Shown here: piece after piece, positions 25,592 to 33,399 of the stretch
How positions within the stretch are numbered: position 1 is the first letter of the stretch
How the letters are laid out: each line of letters opens with the position of its first letter
Origin: Sphingobacterium alimentarium
GTDB lineage: Bacteria; Bacteroidota; Bacteroidia; Sphingobacteriales; Sphingobacteriaceae
Length of the DNA: 33,644 nucleotides
Assembly (NCBI RefSeq): GCF_004342685.1
Contig: NZ_SMBZ01000043.1
Span: 1-33,644, forward strand
Reading direction: 5' to 3'
Program-made: the position numbers and the translations under genes
The notes under the pieces: generated by a model
Told to the model about the DNA's origin: nothing
Databases searched by the model: none
What the model saw: only the letters and a program-made list of their open reading frames with translations

Positions 25592-25772
25592 GGATGCCAT
25601 AATCTTGATTTCCGAAAGAACCTTGTTCGGGCATATATCTGCTCTTGAGTTCTTTTAATTTTTCTGTATATGAATTTTCAAGTTCTACTAATTCTTGTAT
25701 TCTAGTCTTTATCGTGTGAATGCTAGACTCCACCTGTTCTGCGTTTTCACAATACATCAATGGGCGTATCAT
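25581..25772 (-). CDS. 63-residue helical protein encoded between trpE and trpG
   Basis: I do not recognise this small protein. Its ATG overlaps the trpE stop in the four-base ATGA arrangement (25772-25769), and its end overlaps the trpG start by 11 bases, so it fills the gap exactly with translational coupling on both sides. The sequence is hydrophilic and helical, with a likely coiled coil in the middle (VESSIHTIKTRIQELVELEN, then YTEKLKEL), and the tail has EQGSFGNQDYG. No signal peptide or membrane segment is seen. Position suggests a subunit or accessory factor of anthranilate synthase, or a spacer ORF that keeps ribosomes moving from trpE to trpG. It could be mistaken for untranslated DNA, but the double overlap argues otherwise. 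Confidence 0.65.
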   Translation of the reverse strand: MIRPLMYCENAEQVESSIHTIKTRIQELVELENSYTEKLKELKSRYMPEQGSFGNQDYGIHEK

Positions 25773-27172
25773 ATTGTCTGTGCTAATTCGAGCGCTCTTC
25801 TAAGCGCTGCGATTTTGTTATTTACTTCCTGTAATTCTTTTTCGGGGTCTGAATCTAAGACTATACCGGCACCGGCTTGATAATGCAAGACGTTCTTCTT
25901 ACTTAAAAACGAGCGAATAATAATAGCATGGTTAAAATCTCCATTAAATCCCATATATCCTAATGCGCCCGAATAAAACGATCGCTGCATGCCTTCGTAT
26001 CGGTCAATGAGAGTGATAGCCATGTGTTTGGGTGCGCCAGATAATGTTCCGGCAGGATATGTATCCCCCACAATATCGAATGGATTGGTGTTTTCATTGA
26101 GTTTGCCCGACACCTTTGAGACAAGATGGATGACGTGCGAATAATACTGCGCTTCTTTGTAAGACTTAACCTCGACCTGATGGCAATGTCTGCTAAGGTC
26201 ATTTCGGGCCAAATCCACCAACATGACATGTTCGGAGGACTCTTTTGGATCATTCTTCAGTGTCTCGGCAATTTTTTCATCTTCTTCCATGTCGCCAGTA
26301 CGTTTGAATGTTCCAGCAATAGGATAGATCGTAGCTTCGCCTTTTTTGATAGTGATCTGCGCCTCGGGCGAAGAACCAAATAATTTAAAATCGCCATAGT
26401 CAAAGTAGAATAAATACGGCGAAGGGTTGATGGAGCGGAGTGCCCGGTATACATTAAACTCATCACCTGCAAATGGTGTTGCAAAACCCCGTGAAGGCAC
26501 AATCTGAAAGACATCGCCACGCTGAATGTGGGTTTTCATCTTCTCCACGAGCTGCATAAATTGATTATCCGTCAAGTTGGAGCTTTCGTCGCCTCTTGTT
26601 TGGAAGCTATACTCCGGGAAGTTTTTGTTCTGAATAATATATTCCAACCGTTCTAAATCGGATGCCTCATCATCCAATAGATGTTCGAATATAAACAGTT
26701 GGTTGCGAAAGTGGTCAATAGCGATCACATACTTATATACATGATATTGCATTGCCGGTATCTTGCGCGCCTCATTCGGGGCAACTGTAAGTTTGATGTC
26801 TTCAAAATGTTCTACCGCATCAAATGTGAAATATCCGAATAAACCATTGGAGATGACATTGACTTCAGGCAAGTGATTGGTCTCAAATGATTGTCTGAAT
26901 AAGGATATTTCTTCTCTGAGATTGATATCCTGAGCGGATTTTACAACTTTGGTTTTGTTGGGGTATGTGATGGACAATTCGTCGTCATTGAGTACGATTC
27001 CGCTTATAGGCTGACAACAAATATAACTGATATTATTATCTCTACTGTGATATTCCGAACTTTCCAATAGTAGACTATTGGGGAAAGAGTCCCGTAGGCG
27101 GAGGTAAATGCTCACAGGTGTAGTGGTGTCAGCCAGAATTTTTTTATAAATAGTCTTAAAAGAATATTTCAT
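25769..27172 (-). CDS. trpE: Anthranilate synthase component I
   Basis: TrpE converts chorismate to anthranilate using ammonia from TrpG, the first committed step to tryptophan. From the ATG at 27172 the protein has 467 residues, the normal size. The N-terminal LLLESSEYHSR is the LLES-type element that binds feedback tryptophan. The catalytic chorismate domain includes GDVFQIVPSRGFA, PIAGTFKRTGDMEEDE, LVDLARNDLSRHC, DTYPAGTLSGAPK and QAGAGIVLDSDPEKE. The frame runs 35 codons further upstream, but that stretch is the terminator hairpin and leader RNA. The start lies 34 nt after the attenuator hairpin. It is the first structural gene of trpE-orf63-trpG-trpC. Confidence 0.96.
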   Translation of the reverse strand: MKYSFKTIYKKILADTTTPVSIYLRLRDSFPNSLLLESSEYHSRDNNISYICCQPISGIVLNDDELSITYPNKTKVVKSAQDINLREEISLFRQSFETNHLPEVNVISNGLFGYFTFDAVEHFEDIKLTVAPNEARKIPAMQYHVYKYVIAIDHFRNQLFIFEHLLDDEASDLERLEYIIQNKNFPEYSFQTRGDESSNLTDNQFMQLVEKMKTHIQRGDVFQIVPSRGFATPFAGDEFNVYRALRSINPSPYLFYFDYGDFKLFGSSPEAQITIKKGEATIYPIAGTFKRTGDMEEDEKIAETLKNDPKESSEHVMLVDLARNDLSRHCHQVEVKSYKEAQYYSHVIHLVSKVSGKLNENTNPFDIVGDTYPAGTLSGAPKHMAITLIDRYEGMQRSFYSGALGYMGFNGDFNHAIIIRSFLSKKNVLHYQAGAGIVLDSDPEKELQEVNNKIAALRRALELAQTI

Positions 27173-27206
27173 TTTCCTTTTATAATTAAGTTTTGAATAT
27201 AATAAA

Positions 27207-27233
27207 AAGCCCGATGTACTTGACATCGGGCTT
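27207..27233 (-). terminator. trp attenuator terminator
   Basis: On the minus strand AAGCCCGATGT (27233-27223) pairs perfectly over 11 bp with ACATCGGGCTT (27217-27207) around a 5-nt loop, then TTTATTA follows. It stands 34 nt before the trpE ATG and after the leader peptide. The 5' arm is also complementary to CATCGGG (27296-27290) in the leader peptide's last codons, which can form the antiterminator. Confidence 0.93.
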
Positions 27234-27286
27234 AATGGTTTTGGTTGATTTAATAAAAATGTTATAATTATTACCAATAAGGATTG

Positions 27287-27346
27287 CTACCCGATGCTTG
27301 TTGCTTCAGGCCACCACCACAATTGATATGTATTATTCGTATTCAT
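27287..27346 (-). CDS. trpL: trp operon leader peptide
   Basis: A 19-residue leader peptide, MNTNNTYQLWWWPEATSIG, has three consecutive Trp codons (TGG x3, 27319-27311) and ends with TAG at 27289-27287. The RNA has the classic attenuation logic. Segment 1, GCCTGA (27311-27306), directly follows the Trp codons and can pair with TCGGGT (27294-27289). Segment 2, CATCGGG (27296-27290), abuts the stop codon and can pair with segment 3, CCCGATG (27230-27224). Segments 3 and 4 form the terminator. A ribosome stalled at Trp covers segment 1, frees segment 2 and prevents termination; one that reaches the stop covers segment 2 and allows it. The peptide is regulatory and probably has no function after synthesis. 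Confidence 0.94.
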   Translation of the reverse strand: MNTNNTYQLWWWPEATSIG

Positions 27347-27353
27347 GTAAGTA

Positions 27354-27384
27354 CAAATATTATAATAAGTTTTAATTAATCAAA
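27354..27384 (-). promoter_or_regulatory. Putative trp operon promoter (-33 and -7)
   Basis: Minus-strand TTTG (27384-27381) is followed after 19 nt by AATATTTG (27361-27354), which fits TAnnTTTG except for the first base. The spacing is that of Bacteroidota promoters. Transcription would start a few bases before the leader peptide ATG at 27346, giving a leader RNA of about 175 nt. Confidence 0.65.
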
Positions 27385-27421
27385 TATTTTTTATTAAAAA
27401 AATAATAAATACAAAGATATA

Positions 27422-28099
27422 TTAATCTTTTAATAAGTCTGGTCTGCGATCTTTTGTGCGTTTGAGTTGCTCCTCATCACGCCATTCGTTGATTTTGGCT
27501 TCATTGCCACTTAATAGTACATCAGGTACGCGGTGGCCCCGCCACTCTGCAGGTCTCGTATATATTGGTGCATCCAATAGGCCGTCTTGGAAAGAGTCCG
27601 AAAGTGCCGAGGTCTCATCCGATAATACGCCGGGTATTAGACGAACCACTGCATCTACGACAATCGCCGCAGGAAGTTCTCCACCTGAAAGCACATAGTC
27701 GCCAATTGAAATTTCGCGTGTCACGAACACATCGCGTATGCGCTGGTCAATTCCCTTGTAGTGCCCACAAAGAATAATAATGTTTTCTTTGGTCGACAGG
27801 TCGTTAGCCATTTCTTGATTGAGAGTCACCCCATCAGGAGTCATATAGATGATTTCATCATACGTTCTTTCGCTTTGCAATTTTTCAATACATTGTGCAA
27901 AGGGTTCGATTTGCATGACCATCCCAGACCCACCACCATACGGATAGTCATCGACGGATTTGTGCTTGTTGACAGCGTATTCTCTCAAATTGTGAACATG
28001 AATCTCAGCAATCCCTTTTTTTTGTGCGCGCTGTAGAATAGAGTGCGCAAAGGGACTTTCTAATAACGAGGGCAAAACGGTGATGATGTCAAATCTCAT
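27422..28099 (-). CDS. trmD: tRNA (guanine37-N1)-methyltransferase
   Basis: TrmD methylates G37 next to the anticodon using S-adenosylmethionine and is a SPOUT-class enzyme with a trefoil knot. The 225-residue protein has all family motifs: [37 protein letters not shown], and the knot segment [16 protein letters not shown], with [20 protein letters not shown] near the C terminus. The usual rpsP-rimM-trmD-rplS grouping is not present here. It ends 75 nt before the trp leader with no clear terminator between. A perfect -7 promoter box lies four bases before its ATG. Confidence 0.96.
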   Translation of the reverse strand: MRFDIITVLPSLLESPFAHSILQRAQKKGIAEIHVHNLREYAVNKHKSVDDYPYGGGSGMVMQIEPFAQCIEKLQSERTYDEIIYMTPDGVTLNQEMANDLSTKENIIILCGHYKGIDQRIRDVFVTREISIGDYVLSGGELPAAIVVDAVVRLIPGVLSDETSALSDSFQDGLLDAPIYTRPAEWRGHRVPDVLLSGNEAKINEWRDEEQLKRTKDRRPDLLKD

Positions 28100-28103
28100 G
28101 TTA

Positions 28104-28111
28104 CAAAGATA
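28104..28111 (-). promoter_or_regulatory. Putative trmD promoter, -7 box four bases before the ATG
   Basis: Minus-strand TATCTTTG, a perfect TAnnTTTG match, separated from the ATG by TAAC. No TTG is seen at the -33 position. It implies a leaderless trmD mRNA. Confidence 0.5.
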
Positions 28112-28331
28112 GGAAAGATTGTATTCTATTTATTTTTTTGGGACAAAAAGGTACTACCAAATCCGTGAGCAAATGTTAATGTTTTGTTAATTTCGTGTTG
28201 GACGAAATAAAATTCTGCAGCTAGCGCCCTGAGTCGAATCTTTACTTAGTGGATTGTTTCTTGCATATTTTATATCTGTAATCGGGATTTTGTTTATATC
28301 TCATATCTAATTACATTTTTTATTAAAAAAC
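28112..28331. other. Gene-free AT-rich stretch upstream of the susC promoter
   Basis: Together with the susC leader this makes a 454-bp gap between trmD and susC. In this part I see no open frame with coding character and no RNA gene. A short hairpin, ATTTCG/CGAAAT (28190-28208), is the only structure noticed; it could be a regulator site for the Sus genes, but there is no direct evidence. No ECF sigma or anti-sigma gene is nearby. Confidence 0.5.
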
Positions 28332-28362
28332 TTGTAATAGCAACTTCTATATCATACATTTG
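28332..28362 (+). promoter_or_regulatory. Putative susC promoter (-33 and -7)
   Basis: TTG (28332-28334) and TACATTTG (28355-28362) are 20 nt apart, close to the Bacteroidota spacing; the -7 box is perfect. The predicted start near 28367 leaves a 5' leader of about 185 nt before susC. Confidence 0.62.
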
Positions 28363-28400
28363 CGATTCGTTTGTTAATTTTTGTTAAATAACCAAACGAT

Positions 28401-28475
28401 ATACTACCATTTATAATCGTCTATATTAATGAAAAGCCATCAATTACATGCGGCTTCATTAACGGATGATAGTAT
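28401..28475 (+). repeat. Long imperfect inverted repeat in the susC leader, followed by a T run
   Basis: The outer arms ATACTACCAT (28401-28410) and ATGATAGTAT (28466-28475) match at 9 of 10 positions. The inner arms TTAATGAA-AA-GCC (28426-28438) and GGCTTCATTAA (28452-28462) match fully apart from a 2-nt bulge. The hairpin is directly followed by TTTTTC. In the transcript it could act as an attenuating terminator, a stabilising structure or a small-RNA target. Confidence 0.55.
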
Positions 28476-28553
28476 TTTTCTATTCCCTAGTAATGTTGTG
28501 TATGCAATTGTTTTAAGCATTTAAAAATATTTTTTAAAACAATTAATAAACAC

Positions 28554-31500
28554 ATGAAACAAAAGTTACTCAGTACTATGTTTGCGGTTGCTTGCATTGC
28601 AAGTGTATCGTATGCACAAGAACGTCAAGTGAGTGGTAAGGTAACATCTGCTGATGGGACGCCAATCAGTGGTGTTTCTATTGCGGTAGTTGGTACTACC
28701 AAGGCTACGCAGACTGACGCGTCTGGTAGTTTTACCTTGACTGTCAATCCAGGCGCTACGATCGAAGCTTCATCTATTGGATATACAGCACAACGCATTC
28801 TTGTTGGTAATTCTTCTGTTCTTACGATCGTATTAGCGAGTGAAGATACAGAGCTAGAAGAAGTAGTTGTAGTAGGTTATGGTAGCACAACTAAAGAAGC
28901 ATTTACAGGATCAGCAAAAAGAATTGATGCTGCAAATATTGAAAAGAAAAATGTTTCTAATATTTCGCAAGCACTTACAGGTGAGGTTGCAGGTCTACAA
29001 GTTACGACTGCATCAGGTCAACCAGGTACTGCGGCTACAATTCGCGTTCGTGGTTACGGATCAGTAAATGGTAATAGAGATCCTTTATATGTAGTGGATG
29101 GTGTTCCATTTTCTGGTAACTTGACATCTATTAATAATGCTGATATTGCTAGTGTGACTGTATTGAAAGATGCGGCTGCGACAGCTATCTACGGTTCACG
29201 TGGAGCTAACGGTGTAATTATCGTGACTACTAAAACAGGTCGTGGTAAAGAGTCTTTTATAGAGGCTGATGTTAACTATGGTGTGAATATGTCATTATTG
29301 CCTCGTTACGATGTGGTAAGCACTCCAGAAGAATATGTAGCATTAGGTTGGGAAGGTTTATATAACTATGCACGTTTGTTAACTTCGAATGGTGCTCCAG
29401 CTTATACTACAGAAGCTCAATATATTAATTATGCTAATCAAATGTTGTTCAGATCGAATGGTATCGGTTTGAGACCTGCTAACAATATTTGGGAAACTTC
29501 GGATGTATCACAAATGATAGATCCTACTACGCGTACTTTTAAATCGGGTATCAACAGAAAATGGACTCCTGAAAATTGGGAGGATCACGCATTCCAAAAT
29601 TCTAACCGTTTGGATGCAAACGTGAAATTTGGTGGTTCATCTGAAAAATCGGATTACTTCACTTCATTCGGTTACTTGAGTGATAATGGATACTCTGTAA
29701 ATTCTGACTTCGAGCGTTTCTCAGGTCGTATGAATTTGAACCAAAAAGTTACGCCTTGGTTAAATGCTGGTGTAAACTTGAACTATGCACGTACGCAACG
29801 TAATAACAATGGTCAATCTTCAGATTCAGGTTCTATCTTCTGGTTTGTGGATAATATGCCATCAATTTATCCATTGTTCAAACGCGATGCTAATGGCGAT
29901 AAAATCCCTGATAATATCTTCGGTGGTTACCAATATGATTACGGAGATAGCAACGGCCGTCGTTTTGGATCATTGACAAATGCGATTTCGGATGCTACTT
30001 ACAATATCAACCGTCATATTAGAAACGAAATATCGGGTCGTGGTTATTTGAATTTCAATATCATGCAAGGTTTGACTTTCGAAAACTCACTAGGTATGGA
30101 GTATTATAACAATGTCTATACAAGTAGAGGTAACAAATTCTACGGATCTGCAGCGTCTCAAGGTGGTAGCCTTTACCGTCAGACAACAGAGTTGAAAAAC
30201 TTAAACTTATTGAACTTATTACGTTACAAAACTTCATTTGACGGTGGTCACAACTTAGAAGCATTAGTAGCGCATGAGGTAACGGATTTCTCTCAAAATA
30301 TCCAAACTATGTCTGGATATAACTTGGTAGACAACGATATCTTAGAGTTTAACAATGTTGCGGTATCGGATCCAGTGAGATCATATACTAACGATTATAC
30401 TTTAGAAAGTTTCTTCGGACAAGTAAACTATGATTTATCACGCAAGTACTACTTATCAGGTACTATCCGTCGTGATGGTTCATCTCGTTTCTTAAATAAT
30501 AAATGGGGTACATTTGGTTCGGTAGGTGCTGGATGGATTGTTTCTAATGAAGATTTCTTCAGCAGCAATTCCACAATTCCTTACTTGAAACTGAAAGCTT
30601 CTTACGGTTTATTAGGTGATCAAGCAGGCGTAGGATATTACTCAGGTTATGATTTGTACGATGTACAAAACGTAAATGACCAAGCAGCTACAATTTTCGA
30701 AACTAAAGGTAACCCTGATTTGACTTGGGAAACATCAAAAATGTTCCAAGTGGGTGCTGACTTTGAAATCGGAAAATATGTATCAGCAACAGTTGAATAC
30801 TATGTTAAGAATACTTCTGATTTGATCTTCAACAAACGTTTCGGTACTTCTACAGGATACGCTTTAGTTAAAGTGAACGAAGGTAACTTAAGAAACCAAG
30901 GTTTAGAATTTGATGTAACAGGTCACATCTGGAAATCAGACAAAGGATACTTTGACATTAGTGTAAATGGTGAAACTTTCACTAACAAAATCACTAAAAT
31001 GCCAAATGATCCTACTACAGGTCTACCTAAAGAAATCGACGTTCAATCACCATATGCGTGGGCACAAGATAAGTCTATCTATGACTACTACATGCGTGAA
31101 TATACTGGCGTCGATCCTTTTGATGGTGCAAGTACTTGGAAAGTTTTCTATACAGATAACAATGGTAACGGACAGTTTGATAGCGGAGAGCAAATTACTT
31201 CATTATCTCAATTTGCAAATGTAAATGATCAAGAGATATTCGAAGGTACTACTAAAACGTATGCTCAAGCGACTCAATACTATGTAGGTAAATCATCATT
31301 ACCAAAATTAAGAGGTGCATTCAATTTGAGAGCAGGCTATGCAAACTTTGATTTAGCAGCTCAATTTGTATACCGTTTAGGTGGTTATGCTTATGATTAT
31401 GCATATGCAGGTTTGATGGGTAACGGTTATGTAGGTTCTAACAACTGGCATACAGACATGTTCAACAGATGGCAGAAAGAAGGTGATATCACTGATGTGC

Positions 31501-31796
31501 CTCGTATTTCAAACAACGCAGGTGTGGATCCTAACGTGACTTCATTGTCAACTCGTTTCTTAACTAAAGCTAATTACTTAGGATTGAACAATGTACGCCT
31601 AGGTTATACATTTACACAATCTTTCGTTAAGAATGCTGGTCTTGGCAACTTGAATGTGTGGGTATCAGGTGATAACTTATTTATTGCTTCTGCACGCAAA
31701 GGTTTCAACCCTTCAGCATCTGAAAACGGTAATACTAGCACATACACGTATTCACCACTATCTACATTCTCAGTTGGTTTACGCGCTAAATTTTAA
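28554..31796 (+). CDS. SusC/RagA-family TonB-linked outer membrane protein
   Basis: The 1080-residue protein forms the outer membrane barrel of a SusCD nutrient importer. It has a signal peptide ending near SYAQE (about 22) and a carboxypeptidase-like domain (about 25-95). A TonB-box-like EEVVVVGYGS comes next, then a plug (about 115-230) with the SusC hallmarks IRVRGYGSVNGNRDPLYVVDGVPF and VLKDAAATAIYGSRGANGVIIVTTK, and a barrel ending in Phe (LRAKF). It is 5 nt upstream of its SusD partner. Codon use is visibly different from the neighbours (many GGT, CGT, GTA, AAC and TTC codons), as in highly expressed genes. The substrate is unknown; no glycosidase or regulator lies next to the pair inside the window. 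Confidence 0.95.
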   Translation: MKQKLLSTMFAVACIASVSYAQERQVSGKVTSADGTPISGVSIAVVGTTKATQTDASGSFTLTVNPGATIEASSIGYTAQRILVGNSSVLTIVLASEDTELEEVVVVGYGSTTKEAFTGSAKRIDAANIEKKNVSNISQALTGEVAGLQVTTASGQPGTAATIRVRGYGSVNGNRDPLYVVDGVPFSGNLTSINNADIASVTVLKDAAATAIYGSRGANGVIIVTTKTGRGKESFIEADVNYGVNMSLLPRYDVVSTPEEYVALGWEGLYNYARLLTSNGAPAYTTEAQYINYANQMLFRSNGIGLRPANNIWETSDVSQMIDPTTRTFKSGINRKWTPENWEDHAFQNSNRLDANVKFGGSSEKSDYFTSFGYLSDNGYSVNSDFERFSGRMNLNQKVTPWLNAGVNLNYARTQRNNNGQSSDSGSIFWFVDNMPSIYPLFKRDANGDKIPDNIFGGYQYDYGDSNGRRFGSLTNAISDATYNINRHIRNEISGRGYLNFNIMQGLTFENSLGMEYYNNVYTSRGNKFYGSAASQGGSLYRQTTELKNLNLLNLLRYKTSFDGGHNLEALVAHEVTDFSQNIQTMSGYNLVDNDILEFNNVAVSDPVRSYTNDYTLESFFGQVNYDLSRKYYLSGTIRRDGSSRFLNNKWGTFGSVGAGWIVSNEDFFSSNSTIPYLKLKASYGLLGDQAGVGYYSGYDLYDVQNVNDQAATIFETKGNPDLTWETSKMFQVGADFEIGKYVSATVEYYVKNTSDLIFNKRFGTSTGYALVKVNEGNLRNQGLEFDVTGHIWKSDKGYFDISVNGETFTNKITKMPNDPTTGLPKEIDVQSPYAWAQDKSIYDYYMREYTGVDPFDGASTWKVFYTDNNGNGQFDSGEQITSLSQFANVNDQEIFEGTTKTYAQATQYYVGKSSLPKLRGAFNLRAGYANFDLAAQFVYRLGGYAYDYAYAGLMGNGYVGSNNWHTDMFNRWQKEGDITDVPRISNNAGVDPNVTSLSTRFLTKANYLGLNNVRLGYTFTQSFVKNAGLGNLNVWVSGDNLFIASARKGFNPSASENGNTSTYTYSPLSTFSVGLRAKF

Positions 31797-31801
31797 TCAA
31801 A

Positions 31802-33334
31802 ATGACTAAAAGTAAATTATTATATATCGCATTAGCTGCTGCAACATTCTCGTTCAGTAGTTGTAAAAAGGATTTTTTGGAAAAAAATCCTACAGAAAAA
31901 TTAACTCCAGAACAAACAAGTACGGAATCTCTAATCAGAGGCTTGTATGCGCAGATGTACCAAACGGGTACAGGTGGTACTACTGGCCATGATGACTTCG
32001 GTCAAAAAGGCTATGATATATACATGGACTTATTGTCGGGTGACGTTGCTTTAGAAGGTGTAAATTACGGATGGTATGAAACTATTGCCAATCTATCTGC
32101 TCCTATCAACTTCACTACCAACCCGAATTATACGCCTTGGAGATACTATTATGCAATGATTTATTCTGCAAATAGTATTATCGATAAATTGGGTGGTAAT
32201 GATGCTGTTCCAGAATCCAAAAGTGATCAGTATGCTTATGCGCAAGCGAAAGCAGTACGTGGTAACTCGTACTTCTATTTAATGAACTTGTATTCTCCTG
32301 AATTGTATGGTACAGGATCACAAAAAGTGCTTCCATTATTGACATCATCTTCACAGATTAACCAACCTAAAGCTACTGCACAGGAGATCTTTGATGTAAT
32401 TACATCAGATTTGACGCAAGCGGTAGAATTATTGCAAGGTTACTCTAGATCTACAAAAGGAGAAATCAACCAAAATGTAGCTAAGGGTATGTTAGCATAT
32501 GCTTACGCTGCAAGAGGTACTAACGCGGATTGGCAGAAAGTAGCTGACCTTACTGGTCAAGTTATCTCTTCTGGTGCTTTCTCTCTAACTACATATTCTC
32601 AAGCAGCTGGTAACTTAACTATCGAGAAGCCTGCTAATGCAACAGGATATTGGGATTGGAATTATAAAGTTTCTAATTCAGACGCTGGATTTAATAATAT
32701 TGAAACAGCAAGTTGGATGTGGGGTGCTGACATTCAGGTTTCCACAGGTCTTGACCTAGTATCATGGTGGGGACAGATGGATTTGTTTACTTACAGCTAC
32801 ACATGGGCAGGTGACCCTAAAGGTATCGATGCAGGTCTTTACGACTTGATCCCTGCTAATGATGTTAGAAAGAAACAATTCTACGCAGAGGCTGATTATT
32901 TACCTCTAGGTAAGTTTTTCGCTCCAGATCTAGTGGTAGGTGGTCAACGTACAATTACTACTGATTATCTTTATATGCGTATAGATGAAATGTATCTATT
33001 GAATGCTGAAGCAAATGCACAATTAGGACAAGATGCTAAAGCTATCGCATCATTGAAAGCTTTATTAGCACAACGTTACCAAAATGCGGCTGATTACGCT
33101 TATGTAAATACACTTTCAGGTCAAGATTTGATCAACGAAATTTATTTGCAAACTCGTATTGAATTATGGGGTGAGGGTAAATCGTATTTAGCATTAAAAC
33201 GTAATAAAGGAACTGTAACACGTGGTGATAATCACTTATTCCACGTAGGTACTCCATACAAATATAACGCAGGCGAATTGACTTTTGAGATACCTCAGGC
33301 AGAGGTTATCAATAACCCTAATTTGAATAAATAG
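31802..33334 (+). CDS. SusD/RagB-family nutrient-binding outer membrane lipoprotein
   Basis: The 510-residue lipoprotein is the lid of the SusCD importer at the cell surface. It has a lipoprotein signal peptide with lipobox FSSC (Cys at 21), followed by KKDFLEKNPTEKLT, a typical SusD N terminus. The helical TPR-like body includes YYYAMIYSANSIIDKL, AQAKAVRGNSYFYLMNLY and YLYMRIDEMYLLNAEANAQLG. The C-terminal part has LINEIYLQTRIELWGEGKSYLALKR and ends in FEIPQAEVINNPNL. It follows susC by 5 nt and shares its strong codon bias. A strong terminator follows, then a group II intron. What it binds cannot be told from the sequence. Confidence 0.95.
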   Translation: MTKSKLLYIALAAATFSFSSCKKDFLEKNPTEKLTPEQTSTESLIRGLYAQMYQTGTGGTTGHDDFGQKGYDIYMDLLSGDVALEGVNYGWYETIANLSAPINFTTNPNYTPWRYYYAMIYSANSIIDKLGGNDAVPESKSDQYAYAQAKAVRGNSYFYLMNLYSPELYGTGSQKVLPLLTSSSQINQPKATAQEIFDVITSDLTQAVELLQGYSRSTKGEINQNVAKGMLAYAYAARGTNADWQKVADLTGQVISSGAFSLTTYSQAAGNLTIEKPANATGYWDWNYKVSNSDAGFNNIETASWMWGADIQVSTGLDLVSWWGQMDLFTYSYTWAGDPKGIDAGLYDLIPANDVRKKQFYAEADYLPLGKFFAPDLVVGGQRTITTDYLYMRIDEMYLLNAEANAQLGQDAKAIASLKALLAQRYQNAADYAYVNTLSGQDLINEIYLQTRIELWGEGKSYLALKRNKGTVTRGDNHLFHVGTPYKYNAGELTFEIPQAEVINNPNLNK

Positions 33335-33365
33335 TTATTTTTGTGACCTTGTAGGTTGCTATTCT

Positions 33366-33398
33366 AAAAGCCGAAGATTTTATCTTCGGCTTTTTTTT
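33366..33398 (+). terminator. Intrinsic terminator of the susCD operon
   Basis: AAAAGCCGAAGAT (33366-33378) pairs perfectly with ATCTTCGGCTTTT (33382-33394) around a TTT loop, and the T run continues to 33398. The group II intron begins one or two bases later. Confidence 0.92.
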
Positions 33399-33399
33399 G

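Noticed and set aside
27173..27277. N-terminal extension of trpE by 35 codons
   Set aside because: The extra stretch is the attenuator hairpin and linker read as protein; the family N terminus begins at the ATG at 27172.
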